Made by a program: the position numbers and the translations under genes. Source: Spiroplasma corruscae (lineage in GTDB: Bacteria; Bacillota_I; Bacilli_A; Mycoplasmatales; Mycoplasmataceae). Taken from it: a stretch of DNA of 64,000 bases. The notes under the pieces were generated by a model that had not been told where the DNA came from, did not search any database, and saw nothing but the letters and a program-made list of their open reading frames with translations. Positions 34,908 to 47,485 of this stretch are shown here, in pieces. Location: positions 558,001-622,000 of the forward strand of contig NZ_CP022535.1 of NCBI RefSeq assembly GCF_002237575.1, given 5' to 3'. The first letter of the stretch is position 1. Every line of letters starts with the position of its first letter.

Positions 34908-35036
34908 AAAGTAATACCTCTTTCCAATAATTATTAAATAAATCAACATATTTATTTTAATATAAAAAATAAGTTTTTAACAACTTATACTTTTATGAAA
35001 TTATTGGTATAATATATAGTAATAATTTTTTTCTAA

Positions 35037-35579
35037 TTATCTAAAATTATTTAGAAAATCTTTCAATCGTCAATTATACTTAAAATTAATTGATGTTTTT
35101 TGTTTATCTTCATAATAGTTAAGGTAAAGATACTTTCTTTTTACATCATTGTTTATTTTTATTATATCTGACTTGTTTATAATGTTATTAATAGTAACTA
35201 ATTTATCTTTGTATATAACTATATAAATTGATTCACAATACATAAAATTCAATATTATATTAAACAAGGCAAATACTACATAAAATAAATATATTCCTGT
35301 AAATATATATGTTATATAACCATAATTATTAATAAAAATAACTGATATTGAAAATGATACTATAACTAAAAAAGAAATAAATATGTTTAAATATAAATCT
35401 AAAATAATGAATAATAGATATAATTTTTTATTTAAATAAAACTTTTTAGATTTAAATTTCTTTAGTTTTTTAATCTTTAAATACAGATTAATAGTAAAGT
35501 ATAAAAAAATAAACAATACAATTATAAAGAATATAAATCCAATAATTACATTAACTAAGCTAAAACCATTTTTATCCAT
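35037..35579 (-). CDS. Membrane protein, unknown
   Basis: 180 residues with two pairs of hydrophobic segments (about 8-32, 55-80, 85-110) and a C-terminal hydrophilic domain (YKDKLVTINNIINKSDIIKI) reminiscent of a PH-like domain. It overlaps the upstream gene, which has a related layout, by eight bases. Very Phe/Ile/Leu-rich. Not recognised. Confidence 0.6.
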
Positions 35580-36096
35580 TTATATTTTCCTTTTCCATTA
35601 TCTTAAGTAATGTAAAATATATTAAATAACTGTTATTAATAAGAATATATTTTTCCTTATTCATTGTTAATACAATTGTCGGTATTCATTCTCCGTTAAT
35701 GTACTTTTGATCTAAAAAATAATTGCTTATTTGTTTTAAATCATACTTTATATATATATCTTGTATTAATAACAGAACTCTTTTATTTGTAATATATAAT
35801 TCAATATTCTCATTATTTTTAAAGTTTTTATTAATGTTTTTATTTTTATAATTATATAATAATATTTCATTATTATATAAGTAACATGACTCATCTCTTG
35901 GCAATTCAAATTTTATTTCTATTTCATTTAGAATAGTACTTTCTCTAAAAAAATTAATATTATCTTTTTTTAAATTTAAATATAATTTTAATTTTTTATA
36001 TTTGTTTTTAAAAATAAGATATAGAAATAAAGAAATTAAAAATGATACTAATCAAGTAACGATTATTATAATAGTATAAGCATCTTTTATGTTCAT
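35572..36096 (-). CDS. Membrane-anchored protein, unknown
   Basis: 174 residues: one N-terminal membrane helix (about 7-28), then a soluble part with IELYITNKRVLLLIQDIYIKY, a strand pattern often seen in PH-like or YcxB-type domains. GAGGT ribosome site. Partner of the overlapping downstream gene. Confidence 0.6.
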
Positions 36097-36135
36097 TCTT
36101 TTACCTCTAATTGATTGTAATACAATTAACGAATA

Positions 36136-36162
36136 AAAAAACAAGGTTTTTACCTTGTTTAT
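36136..36162 (-). terminator. Terminator of the large lipoprotein gene
   Basis: Stem AAACAAGGT / ACCTTGTTT with a four-base loop, followed on the minus strand by seven T; 17 bases after the stop codon. Confidence 0.85.
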
Positions 36163-36178
36163 AGTATTAAATAATTTA

Positions 36179-38251
36179 TTAACTAATACTTGAAATATAA
36201 TCTTTATCACCATTTGAAGCTACTTTAATTTTAAAATTAGAAGTTTTTTCTTTATAAGTAACTTTATAAGTAAATTGTGTACTTGATATAGTATATGTTA
36301 CACTTATATCATTTCTTATTTTAACAAATGCATCTGTAATCACTTTAATATCACTTTTCATTGTTTCAATATAATTATTAGCTATTTTTAAAATTCCACT
36401 AATTAATTTTGCGTTGTCATTAAGGAAAGTATACAAATAACTAAATGGAGTATCGACTCTTGTTGAGCCATCATCGTTTAGCCCTAAATTATCAAGCAAT
36501 TTAGTTAAGTCACCATTTAAAGCATTTTGAAGTGTATCATTATCAGCTAATGATTTGAAGAAATTTGATATTGAAGTAAATTTAATAGCTGGTGTATCAT
36601 CTGGAATACTGGTATTTATTTCTTCAACTAAACCTTTTATAGTTTTATTTGCAAAAAACTCTGATGCATATGATTTAACATTATCAAATTTACCTTCTTT
36701 AGATTCTTTGGTACTTGAATCACTAGTTGGAATTAAATTAGTGAACATACCTGGTATTTCTCAAATCTTCATATTAAATGCTTTTTTTAAAGAAATATTT
36801 AATTTTGCATTATCGTTATCATATAGATAACCTAAAATATCTTTGCTAAATTTTTCTCATTCAGTGTCTCCGAATAAATCATATATTTTTTTTACCATTT
36901 CATTTGTGCCTGCTTTTTTGATTAATTCTAATAATGATTTAACTGATTCCATGCTATATCCACAAGCATGATTAATAATAGCTTTTATAGCTGATTTAAT
37001 ATATAATTTTTTATCATTAACTACATCAAAAGTTTCAGTGCCAACAAGTTTAATTACTACGTCTCCTAATAATTTTCCATATACTTCTTGCTCTCCATTA
37101 TAATCGGCAAATACATCAATTTCTTTACCATCATTTGATTTGTTAGTATCATGTGTCATGAATAATATACCTAATACATTTTCAAGCGTACTTGCACCTT
37201 GGCCATTTGTATCACTTACAATAGTATTAATGATATTTAACCATTTTTTAAAATCAAAACTATTGGTATCTTTTGGTTTAGTGTTTCTTCTTGAAACAAT
37301 TGTATCTGCAGTTAAAATAGAGCTACTTATTATTTCATCTTTAGTAAATGAATCTAAGTAGTTTGCTAGTACTACTACAAATTTAACTATTCTTGGTAAG
37401 TATTGTATTAAATCTAAACTAAAATTAATTGACTTATTACCACTTACTAAATCATTAATACTATTAGCAACTGATTTTGAAGCAGTATTAAAATCACTAG
37501 GATTTACTCCACTGCCTCCTAATGCACCATCAAATGCACCAGCTAAACCAATAATACTATTTTGAATTGCTTCATAATATGTATTTTCAGTAATTGGTGC
37601 AAAAGCATCTTTTAATTCATTTAAAAGCTTTGTGCTTAATATTGATTTTAAACTAGTTAATGTATCACCGTTTAAAAATCCTTGAATCATTCCTTGAAAA
37701 CTATATAATGTTTTAAATAAATCTGGTAGACTAGTTGCTACATTATTTGGATCAGAAAAAGCTTTTGTTGCAATACCTAATACCGTTTCTACTATACTAT
37801 TTATTTCAAATGATTTCGAATTTAAAACCCCGTCTTTATATATATTTGATCCGATACTTGTTTTCTCTTTTACTAAGTCTTCATCAAAATACTTACCAAA
37901 TGCAACTGATAGTTTATCATTACTATCTTTTTTATATTCACTACTTATATCTGTATCAAATCCAAGACTACTAATTTGTTCATTTTTAGCTAATTCAAAA
38001 TAATCACTTGGACTAAAATGATAGTTATTCATACTTTCATTTTTTGATATACCTAATTCTTCCATTGAATATTGATTTACCATAAGTGACTTTGCATATT
38101 GTGATAAAATATTGGCTTCAGACTTAGTTTTATTTGAAGAAGTATCTCCATTTTCTTCACTTTGACTTTCACCATTTCCACATGAAATTGCATATGTTGT
38201 GGTTGAACCTACTAATGATATTACCCCCAATATACTTAATAATTTTTTCAT
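36179..38251 (-). CDS. Large lipoprotein, probably MOLPALP family
   Basis: 690 residues after reading TGA as Trp at residue 465 and again later. Signal MKKLLSILGVISLVGSTTT, lipobox YAISCG. The early mature region ILSQYAKSLMVNQYSMEELG and the repeated helical blocks that follow match my memory of the mollicute MOLPALP lipoprotein family, large surface proteins of unknown role. Own promoter region upstream (38252-38394) and own terminator, so monocistronic. Confidence 0.7.
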
Positions 38252-38394
38252 AAATTATATTCTCCTCTTAATATACTATTTATAATACATATAATATGAT
38301 TTAGCAAGTAGTGTTTTTTTTAATAAGACCTATTTATATGGGTTTTGCTTAAAAAATAAAAATTTGTTAGAAAACTTAAAAATATTTTTATAAA

Positions 38395-38429
38395 AAAACA
38401 TTATGCTTTTATATTTTGCATAATGTTTT
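38395..38429 (-). terminator. Terminator of the permease gene
   Basis: Stem AACATTATGC / GCATAATGTT with an 11-base AT loop, followed on the minus strand by seven T; two bases past the stop codon. Confidence 0.85.
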
Positions 38430-38430
38430 G

Positions 38431-40095
38431 TTATTTTTTTTCTTCATTATCAATGATTAAAGAAGAATAAAAGTTTTTATTTTTTATTTTATAATTTGAT
38501 ATTGCTTCTTGTTTATTATATTTTTTAGTTCAATTTTTAGGATTTATTCTTAAAATAAAATCATTTGTATCAATATTTACTTTTGAAAGTTTTACTTCAT
38601 TAATAATGAATGTAATAAATAGTAATAGTAAAAAAATAATAACAAATAAAGGTTGTAAAATTTGCCCGATATCATTTGAACCAAACTTTTTAAATATATC
38701 ATAGTATATATAAGCTAAAAAGAATGACATAATACTTGATGCAACAATATTATAATAAATATTACCTTTTACATTCATAACATCATTAACTTTTTTAGTT
38801 TTATGATTTATTAATGCTGCTACCATTAATATTAAATATGTAGTAAATGCAAGAACTACAACAGAATCTGATATTTTGTCAATTAAGAAAGTAACTGCTT
38901 GACCAACATAATAATACTCACTTTCTTTATTTGTTCTATTAAGTGAATTCTTATAAATTACTCAAGAGGTTGTAGTTAATACTATTAATACAGTTGATAT
39001 TAATATTGCATTAATATAACCGCTTAATCTATGTGATATCATCTTTTGACTTTTTTTAAAATAAACTAGTTGAACACCATTATTATCAGTTGTACTACTC
39101 AAATTAATTACACCAAAACTAGTAAAACCAGCAACAGAACCAAGAACTACTATTGCAATAATTAGTTTTAAAACTAATGCTCAATCTTTAGGTAATACTG
39201 TGGAGATTAAAGAAAATGAATCAGCGTCAGTTGTTCCAAAATATAATGATAGAGCAAACAAAACATTTACACTAACTACTAATATAACCCCTACAACTTG
39301 TCCAAAAACTAACATTCTTTTGTGAGTTATTTCTTTTTCAATACTTGATCCATACATGAAACCATCTAACTCAAATAATAGCATTGGAATAACTAATATA
39401 AAATAGCTAAAGTTTCATTGAGAAGTATTTTTATCAGTAAATGCAGTTGTATTAAAATAAAATTTAGCATATATTCCTAATCCTAAAACTAATATTAAAG
39501 GTAAGAATTTAAGGTTATTAAAAAATATATGTAAATACTTAAATCAACCATTAGATGCATATCCATTTGATATACACATAAAAAATATTATGAATACTGC
39601 TATAAAAATTATTAAAAAAGCTTCTAAATCTTGGTTCATTCAAACTGAGTTATCATAATAATCATCAATTACTCTAAAAATATAATATGATACTGTAATT
39701 GCCATTAAACCCACATATACAGGAATGTATATTATGCAATAAAATAATGAAAACATACTTCCAGTTCTTCTACCTATAAATGTTTCTGCAAAACATGTAT
39801 GTGTATGATACCTATTTTTAGCACTTGTTCCAAGTTCAATAAAAACAAAAACCATTGATACACCAATAAATGACATTAAAAATAATACTATTAAAACAAT
39901 ATAAGGATTATGAGCAGTTAATAATGCTTGTTTACTTTTAAGATATATTCCAACCCCAATTGAGTTTCCAAAAACTATAGAAAATACTCTTCAAAAATCA
40001 AACGCTGCCGATTTTCTAACTTTTTTATTATTTATATGAACATGAAGTACTTCAGTTGGATCTATTCTCTGATCATTTTTTACATTTTTATCCAC
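38431..40095 (-). CDS. APC-superfamily amino-acid permease
   Basis: 554 residues with about 12-14 hydrophobic segments. The first helix contains the substrate-binding glycine motif FGNSIGVGIYLKS near residue 40; later LFELDGFMYGSS and GSVAGFTSFG. Transports amino acids or polyamines across the membrane. The start is a GTG preceded by AAAGGAG; no in-frame ATG lies nearby. A charged N-terminal tail of 30 residues precedes helix 1. Substrate not predictable. Confidence 0.85.
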
Positions 40096-40444
40096 AATAT
40101 AAACTCCTTTACATTTTATTTCTTAATTAATTAATATAATTATATTTACAATACAAATTAAATATCTATTTATACAATTAATAAATCTTTAAAAAATTAT
40201 AACATATAAGTTTATAATTAACAAAAAAATTATTTCGTTATAAGAAATTTTGGTTGTTTATCTATATTTTATTGATTCTAACTTTTACTTGAATTAATAA
40301 ATACATTCTTAAATTGGTTAACTGCTTTATTCTATCTTTTATTTAAATCAATAATAACAATGTTTATTTATATGATTTTAATAAATGAAATATATTTATT
40401 TCTTATACTTAGCCTCTACCACAACTAATCAAACTAGTGCTTTA
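40096..40444. other. Intergenic stretch upstream of the permease
   Basis: About 350 bases, AT-rich, with no ORF or hairpin of note. The permease promoter must lie at its left end; the right end runs into a decayed permease copy. Confidence 0.5.
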
Positions 40445-40643
40445 AAATAAAGGTTTACCCTTGTGCATTATCTTTATTTAAAATACTTTCATTTTAAAAT
40501 AAATTAAAAAAAGTTTGAAATGCAATTATCATTAATATTAACAAACAAAAAAATAAATAATTTCATCATTTTTTAAATATTCTTTTAAATTTGGAAATTA
40601 AAAAAATTAAATTCAACTACATTTTTGGCTTATTTATATCCAT
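40445..40643 (-). pseudogene. Truncated remnant of the second ABC-2 permease gene
   Basis: Translation from the ATG that overlaps the end of the upstream permease gives a short peptide, a TAG, then a stretch FKRIFKKWWNYLFFCLLIL and later a TAA. The intact paralogue at 43926-45542 has FKRIFKKWWNYFFFALLIL at the same place, and the DNA matches almost base for base for over 150 bases. The rest of the copy is gone. Confidence 0.8.
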
Positions 40644-42288
40644 GACTAAGCGCAATCTTTCTATATCTTATGTATGATAGTCCTGAAATTAACATAAAAA
40701 TAATCAAGTAAGAAAAATATATAGTAAAATAGTTTGCAAAATTTACATTAACTTCTTCAATATTATCTAATCTTGGAGGTTGATTGTCTTGTTGAGCATT
40801 TTTGAAATAATTAATATCTAAAGGAATAGTTGGTGTTTCAAATGTGTCATTATCTCCTTTAGAAAAACTATTATAGTAATATAAGCTATTTTTAGAATAG
40901 TAATTTCCAAATTGTAATTGTGCAAATTGATTAAATGGGTTAATATTTGCATTTAACTTTAAATCATCAATTAAACTTTGTTCTGGTGATATAGCAACTA
41001 TATTGTTTTTTTCATAACTTATTTTAAAATCATTTTGTCATTTTAAAATATCATATGCTATTGAAGATAAGAAAAAGTAAAAATCAAATTGATCACTTGT
41101 TTTATAATTTTTAAAAGTATCTTCAAAGTATCCTGCATTTATTGAATTCTGTAATAATAATGAAGATAAGGTGTAAGCAGAAGACTTTTGTAAATAATTT
41201 ATAAAATGATTAGAATAGTCTTTTAATATATTTAAAAAATTTGCATAATCTTTATTTGTTAATAAATCACTAATTTTGTTTACTATATTATAAATTCTAT
41301 TTTCTTTCATGGATTTGAAGTTAGCATAATTTATATTGTAACTTCCCACAAAAGTATCCTCTAATTTAAAACCATTAGAATTTGGATTTGCAAATACTTG
41401 GTAGTTATCATTAAATAAATTATCAATATATTTAATGAAGTTTAAAAAGTTATCACCATATGGTTTTCTATCATCATTACTTAATTTATTTAAAACATAT
41501 CAATAATTACCAGAAGCTCATTGATATTTGTCTAGATAATTAAAAATAAAACCAATATCAAATTTTTCAAAGTTAACTAAATAATCATTAAATATTGCAT
41601 CTTTTTTTATATCATTATTAAATTTTGATCATTTTTCTAAAGTTTCATTATTTGATGCATATGAATACAACTTTGAAGTTTGTGCATAACTCAATGAACT
41701 AAATATATTTGCTAACCCAACAAAACACGAAATAATACCAACTATTATTAATACAACTTTTGAATTAAAAATCATCAATAAAAATAACGTTATAGAAAAC
41801 ATCATTACTACTAAAAGAAAGTAAAAAAACATAAAATTAATAACTTTAAGTCGAGCTTCATTAAAGTATTCACTACTAATTGATAAAGTAAGTAATGACT
41901 GAATTGTAAATAAAAATAAGACAGTTATTAATGAAAATGATATTAATATAACTATTCTTTGAATATAAGTTTGAAATATGCTTATTCCACCCTTAATTTC
42001 AAGATTAATTTTTCCTTGTTTTTTATCAACATAAAAGCAAATGGTTGTTAAATAGATCACAACTACTGAAAGCATTATAATATCAAACAGTTTTTTACAA
42101 AAAAATGTTCTATTAAAAAATGAATCTATCTTTTTAACATCAACATTTGAATTATAATAATTATAAAAAGAAGTTAATTCTAATAAAGTAGATATAATTA
42201 CAAAAGTTAATGTAATTGATCATAAAGCCTTGTTTTTTATAATGTTTTTGAAGTTAATACCTAATAATTTAAAATTAAATTTTTTCAT
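40630..42288 (-). CDS. ABC-2-type permease subunit (copy 1)
   Basis: 552 residues. Membrane helices at about 22-45, 65-90, 100-125, 140-165 and 165-190, then a long (about 300 residues) extracytoplasmic domain and a final helix (TIYFSYLIIFMLISGLSYI). Very similar over its whole length to the gene at 45529-47193, including KKQGKINLEIKGGISIF and QPPRLD. No ATPase gene of its own; it may use the one at 43168. GGGTGA ribosome site. Confidence 0.75.
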
Positions 42289-42369
42289 TATATTCACCCA
42301 CATTTTTATAAATTATACCACATTTCTCCAAGTACAATTATAAACTAATCATGGTTGCGAGAAAAATAA

Positions 42370-42377
42370 GGGGGGGG
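42370..42377. repeat. Homopolymeric G8 tract
   Basis: Eight consecutive G in an otherwise AT-rich sequence, 82 bases upstream of the copy-1 permease start. Tracts like this are slippage-prone. Confidence 0.8.
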
Positions 42378-42879
42378 TAACAATAGTTTAATAAAAGCAG
42401 TTTTTATTTTAAATAAATGCTGGTTATAAATTGTAAATAATATAAAAACTATTTTTATTAATCGCTCTAAAAGTATTTTTTTCAAAACAAGAAAAACCTA
42501 CACTTTTTATGTATAATTTATTTTTTCTAGTTTTAATTCTTTGTTATTTAAAACACTACTTATTTTTTAATATATTTATTCAAAGCGATAAATACATTTT
42601 TTTTACAAGTTTACTCTGAATTATGCCCAAGTTTTTAAACATTTATATCAAATATATTCCTTTGCTAATTCTAAATTATTGAAAATTAACTATATATTTC
42701 TTAATATTCATATAGATATTATTTTTTTATATAAAATTATAAATAATACAATTGAATATTTGTAAATAGTTAAATTTTTTTCTAACTTTTTAAATTTTTC
42801 TTTTAGGACTTTATTCTACTTATCTTTGACTCTTAATTCTTTAGAAATAATTTTTTTTTAATTTTTGACTCATCAGTTT

Positions 42880-43020
42880 TACCTCTTTACAATAACTATA
42901 CATACTATTGAAATTGAAGTATTTAGAGGAATTATTCAATGGCGTATTAATTGTGAACCAACCTTAATATTTAAATCATATGCTATTTTTTCGATGTTTT
43001 TTATCTTTTCCATACCTTAA
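42880..43020 (-). pseudogene. Possible IS3-type OrfA (helix-turn-helix) remnant
   Basis: A frame from the ATG near 43012 reads NIEKIAYDLNIKVGSQLIRH, like the N-terminal helix-turn-helix of IS3-group OrfA proteins; neighbouring frames carry further lysine-rich pieces. No inverted repeats seen. Short and weak evidence. Confidence 0.25.
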
Positions 43021-43142
43021 TAAAGCTTCATATTTTATTTGTTAATTTTATTTTTTTTTGGTATATTTCCTTTCAAACAAAAAAAAACAATGATTTTAAC
43101 ACTAATCTACTTAGCTTCATTTTTTCTAACCTTTATAATTTA

Positions 43143-43169
43143 AAAACAACTAATTAAATTAGTTGTTTT
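43143..43169 (-). terminator. Terminator of the ABC-2 cluster
   Basis: Thirteen-base-pair perfect palindrome (AAAACAACTAATT and its complement) that overlaps the stop codon of the ATPase gene. Confidence 0.8.
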
Positions 43170-43911
43170 ATTTTTCAGTGTATATCTTTTCTAATAAATC
43201 ATTATTAGTCTCAGTATTTTTTATATGTTCTAAATAGATATCTTTTGAGTTTTGTTTATTTGGATTAATGTATTGATCATAAAGTATATTTCCTTCGTTT
43301 ATCACTATTAGGTGATTATTAATTTTTGAAAAATCTTCAATTTGATGAGTTGTAATAAAAAATGTTACCCCTTTTTCATTCAACTTCTTAACAACTTGAA
43401 CAAAGTATTCTTGTGAAGCTATATCTAAATTTGCTGTTGGTTCATCCATAAAAACATATTTCGGTTCATTAACTAATACCCCTGCAAAAATAGCTCTTTT
43501 TTTTCAACCCGCAGATAACTCCCCTAACTTTTTATTTTTATGTTCTTCTAAATTAAAAAACTTTATTAAAAATTCTGTTTTTTCTTTTAAGGTAGTTTTT
43601 TTAATATCATAAATAGTTCCAATATACTGAATATAATCTTTTACTGTTAAACTCAAAGGAATATTATTTGAATCAGGGAAAAAAGCAAAATCTTTTAAAC
43701 TTGAAGATAATAATTTTTTATTATTATATGTAATTTCACCTTCTTTAAATTCTAATTCTTTAAAAATTGCTTTAATAGTTGTAGTTTTTCCGGCTCCATT
43801 AGGACCACAAAATAAACAAATATCACCATTTTTAATTTTAAAACTAATATTATTTAAAATATTTTTTTTATTTTTTTTATACACTTTAGTTAAATTCTTT
43901 ACTTCTATCAT
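43168..43911 (-). CDS. ABC transporter ATPase subunit
   Basis: 247 residues. Walker A FCGPNGAGKTTTI near 38, signature LGELSAGWKKRA near 135 (LSAGW rather than LSGGQ, Trp is UGA), Walker B KYVFMDEPTANLDI, H-loop ITTHQIED. Domain layout is that of the multidrug/lantibiotic-immunity class (CcmA-like). Last gene after two membrane subunits, so ATP-driven partner of both permeases. Confidence 0.9.
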
Positions 43912-43925
43912 AACTTATTCTCCTT

Positions 43926-45542
43926 TTAAACAATCAATGTTTTTTTAAATTTAAAATAGTTTACGTATATTAAACCTAAACTAAATAATAATAAAAATAC
44001 ATAAAATCCTTCGTAGCTAAAAACCTTTACATTTTTAGATTTATATCTTAGTAATTCATTATTTGCTTTATTTTCATTAGTTTGCTTTTCTTCTAGATTA
44101 ATAAAACTTCTGACATACAAAGGACTGTTTTCATCTAAACTATTAATTATTAAACTATTTTCATTATCATTATTATAAAATGATCCATAAGATAAATTTA
44201 TGTATAGTTCAAGTGGATTTAAATAAAAGTTAGCTTTTAGCTTATTTAAATTTTGCTGATAGTCTGACACAACTAAACTTTTAAACATATCAGATTCACT
44301 GTACTCATACATTATTTTGTAAGTGTTTGCTATAAATCAATATAAAGAAATTTCTTCTATAGAGTTGTACTTTTTAATGTCTTGCCCTCACAGGCTTTCA
44401 TCAATTATTACTTGGTAATTAACTGATATAAATAAATCTGTAATAAGTTTGTTGAGTAATAAAAAGTTTTTAGAAAAATCTTTAAAAATTTTTATAAAAT
44501 TATTATATTCTTCATTTTCATTATTATAATAACTATCAATTATGTTATAAAAATAATTTGAGTCAAAATTTTTTATTGTTTGATTATCAGATTTATTAAA
44601 TATAAATTTTGTCAAATCAATTTCATTACTTGCTTGATTTTTATTAGCATAATAATTATGTGTTGATATTAGAAATTGTTTTAGGTTTGGAGATTTATTT
44701 TCAAGCATATTTAAAAATTTGTCATTTAATAAATTTCCTTGAAAAATTGTTACATCTCTTAAACTATTTATATCAAAATTAATTTGTAAAGTATCTTTAA
44801 AGAATTGATTATCATTAATGTTTTCAGCAATATAACTAATTTTTTTGTAGATTAAACTATCATAAGCAAGAGTTTGTGAAGTGTTATTAACATTTGTTAA
44901 TGGAATCATACTTTTTTTAATGATTGGCCATAAATACATATTGACATTTAATATAAATATTAAAATACCAGCTAAAACATAAGTTAAATATTCATTAAAA
45001 AAATTAAAGAAAAAAAAGCTTAAAGTTATTGTAAGTATGGCAATTATTAAATAAAAACTGTATTTAGTCATAAATATTGGTATAAAAAAATTGAGTGACT
45101 TAGGTCAAAAACCAATAAAACACGCTTCAATAATTACTAAAAAAATTATTAAAATAAAGGTATAGCTAAATAAAACAAAAAATCGATACATTAAAGAACT
45201 TTTTAAATTTATACCTGATTTAATTTCAAGATTAAATAAATATTTAGACTTATCACTGTGTATTAAAAATTGAGCTATCATAAATGAATAAATCATAATT
45301 AATATAGAAACTAAAATACTTTTTATTAATAAAATTTGTAATATAAAGCTTGATCCTTGTGCATAATCTCCATTTAAAAAACTTTCATTTTTAAAATAAA
45401 TTAAAAAAAAAGTTTGGAATGAAATTGTTATTAATATTAACAAAGCAAAAAAGAAATAATTTCATCATTTTTTAAATATTCTTTTAAATGTCAAAATTAA
45501 AAAATTAAATTTTATATCTTTTTTTAACTTATTTAACTTCAT
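43926..45542 (-). CDS. ABC-2-type permease subunit 2
   Basis: 538 residues. N-terminal basic stretch (KLNKLKKDIKFNF), helices at about 28-50, 65-90, 110-135, 150-175 and 180-200, a large extracytoplasmic domain, and a closing helix SYEGFYVFLLLFSLGLIYV. It starts at an ATG lying inside the last codons of the upstream permease (14-base overlap) after AAGGTAG. A decayed second copy lies at 40445. Confidence 0.75.
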
Positions 45543-47193
45543 GTCTAAGCACTACCTTTCTATACTTTATGTAAGATAGTCCTGCAACTACCATAAAGAT
45601 AATTAAGTAAGAAAAATATAATACATAATAATTTGTGAAACTTACATTAACTTCTTCTAAATCGTCTAATCTTGGAGGTTGATTATTTTGTTGATTACTT
45701 TTAAAATATATAAATTCTAAAGGAATGGTTGGTGATTCAAATGTATTATAAAATACTCCTCCTGATAAACTATTGTAATAATATAAACTGTTTTTAGAAA
45801 AGTAATTACCAAACTGTAGTTGCGCTAATTGATTAAAAGGATTACTATTTGCATTTATTTTTAAACTATCTATCAAACTTTGTTCTGGTGATAAATCAAT
45901 TTCTATATTTTTTTCATAATTTACTCTAGTATTATTTTGTCAATTACAAATATCATATGCTATTGAAGATAAGAAAAAGTAAAAATCATATTGATCACTT
46001 GTTTTGTAGTTTTTAAAAGTTTCATCAAAATAACCATCTTCTACAGAAATTGAAATAAAAGATTTATTAAAATTATATGCAATGGACAACGGAGATTTTT
46101 CTAGGTATTCTAAAAAGTAGTTAGAGTAATCTTTTAATATATTTAAAAAATTATAATATTCATCATTTTTTGATAATCCTATAATTTTATTAATAATATT
46201 GTAAATTAAGTTTTGTTTTAAAGTTTTATAGCTAGTATATCCTTTTCTATAATTGTATACGAAACTATCTTCGAGTTTAAAACCGTTTGAATCTGGATTA
46301 TTAAATAACTGATAATTATCATTAAATAACTTATCCATATCTTTAATAAAATTTATAAAATTATCACCATATATTTTTTTATCATCATCAGTTAAATTAT
46401 TGATAACATATCAATAATTTCCATAAGCTCATTGATATTTGTCGAGAGTACCTTTGTTTTTATATACTTTTTCAAAGTTCGGTAAAAATTCATTAAAATA
46501 TTTATCTGATTTTAAATTTTTATTAAAATAATTTCATTTTTGAAATGTTGTTGTAGATGACCCATGTCTATATAAATTTATACAGTCATTGTATCTCAAA
46601 GAACTAAGTGTACTAGACAATGGAATTAAACAAGAAATAAAACCTACAACAGTTAACACAACCTTTGAATTAAACATCATAATAAAAAAAAATGTTATTG
46701 AAAATATCATTATTGCTAAAAGAAAGTAAAAGTACATAAAGTTAATGACTTTAAGTCTTGTTTCTAAAAAATACTCATTAATTGTTAATGTAAGTAGCGA
46801 TTGTGATGCTAGTAAAAATAATATTATAGTTAATATAATTGATGCAATTATAATTATTCTTTGAAGATATATTTGAAATAAACTAATACCGCCTTTTAAT
46901 TCAAGATTTATTTTACCTTGCTTTTTATCGATATAAAAACATAAAGACGTTAAATAAATAACAATCACTGAAAGCATTAGCATGTCAAATATTTTTTTAA
47001 AAAAGAATATTTTGTTAAAAAGATCATTAATATTATTGACGTATATGTTTGAATTAAAATAATAATTAAAAAAAGATGCTATCTCTAAAAATGTAGACAT
47101 TAACAAAAAAGTTATTGTAACCGATAATAAAACTTTGTTTTTTATAACGTTTTTATAGTTAAAACTTAATAATTTGAAATTTAATTTATTCAT
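45529..47193 (-). CDS. ABC-2-type permease subunit 1 (copy 2)
   Basis: 554 residues, a paralogue of 40630-42288 with the same blocks (CFYIDKKQGKINLELKGG, RLKVINFMYFYFLLA, NKSFISI, PPRLDDLEEVNVSF). N-terminal helices, large outer domain, C-terminal helix. It heads an intact permease-permease-ATPase operon. The upstream gap (47194-47419) shows no gene. Confidence 0.78.
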
Positions 47194-47419
47194 TTTATTA
47201 CATCAACCTTCAAAATAATTATATTACTTTTTTTATAAAAAACCAACTTATATTATTGATAGGTTGAAAGAAACCTAATTAATAACAAATTAATTGTCTT
47301 TTTATTTTAAATAATGAATGAATTATATCAATATAAGATAATTAATACGCAATTTAATAATTATAATTAATTTTAAAAATAATTTTAGATTACTTTATTT
47401 ATTTAGGTTCACAATAATT

Positions 47420-47452
47420 AAAAAAAAACTAGTGTTCTTCACTAGTTTTTTT
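47420..47452 (-). terminator. Terminator of the lipoprotein gene
   Basis: Stem AAAAACTAGTG / CACTAGTTTTT with a five-base loop, followed on the minus strand by further T. Confidence 0.85.
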
Positions 47453-47485
47453 AGTTAAATTTTTTACTGTTAGAACATTATTTTA

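Larger units (their letters stand above)
42289..43140. other. Non-coding region with G-tract and IS-like debris
   Basis: About 850 AT-rich bases between the two permease copies. It contains a run of eight G (42370-42377), unique in this window, and to its right a decayed transposase-like reading frame. No intact gene. Confidence 0.6.

Noticed and set aside
34908-34949. Longer start for the MupG-like protein
   Set aside because: The extra 14 residues precede the AGAGG site; the later ATG is properly spaced and matches the family start.
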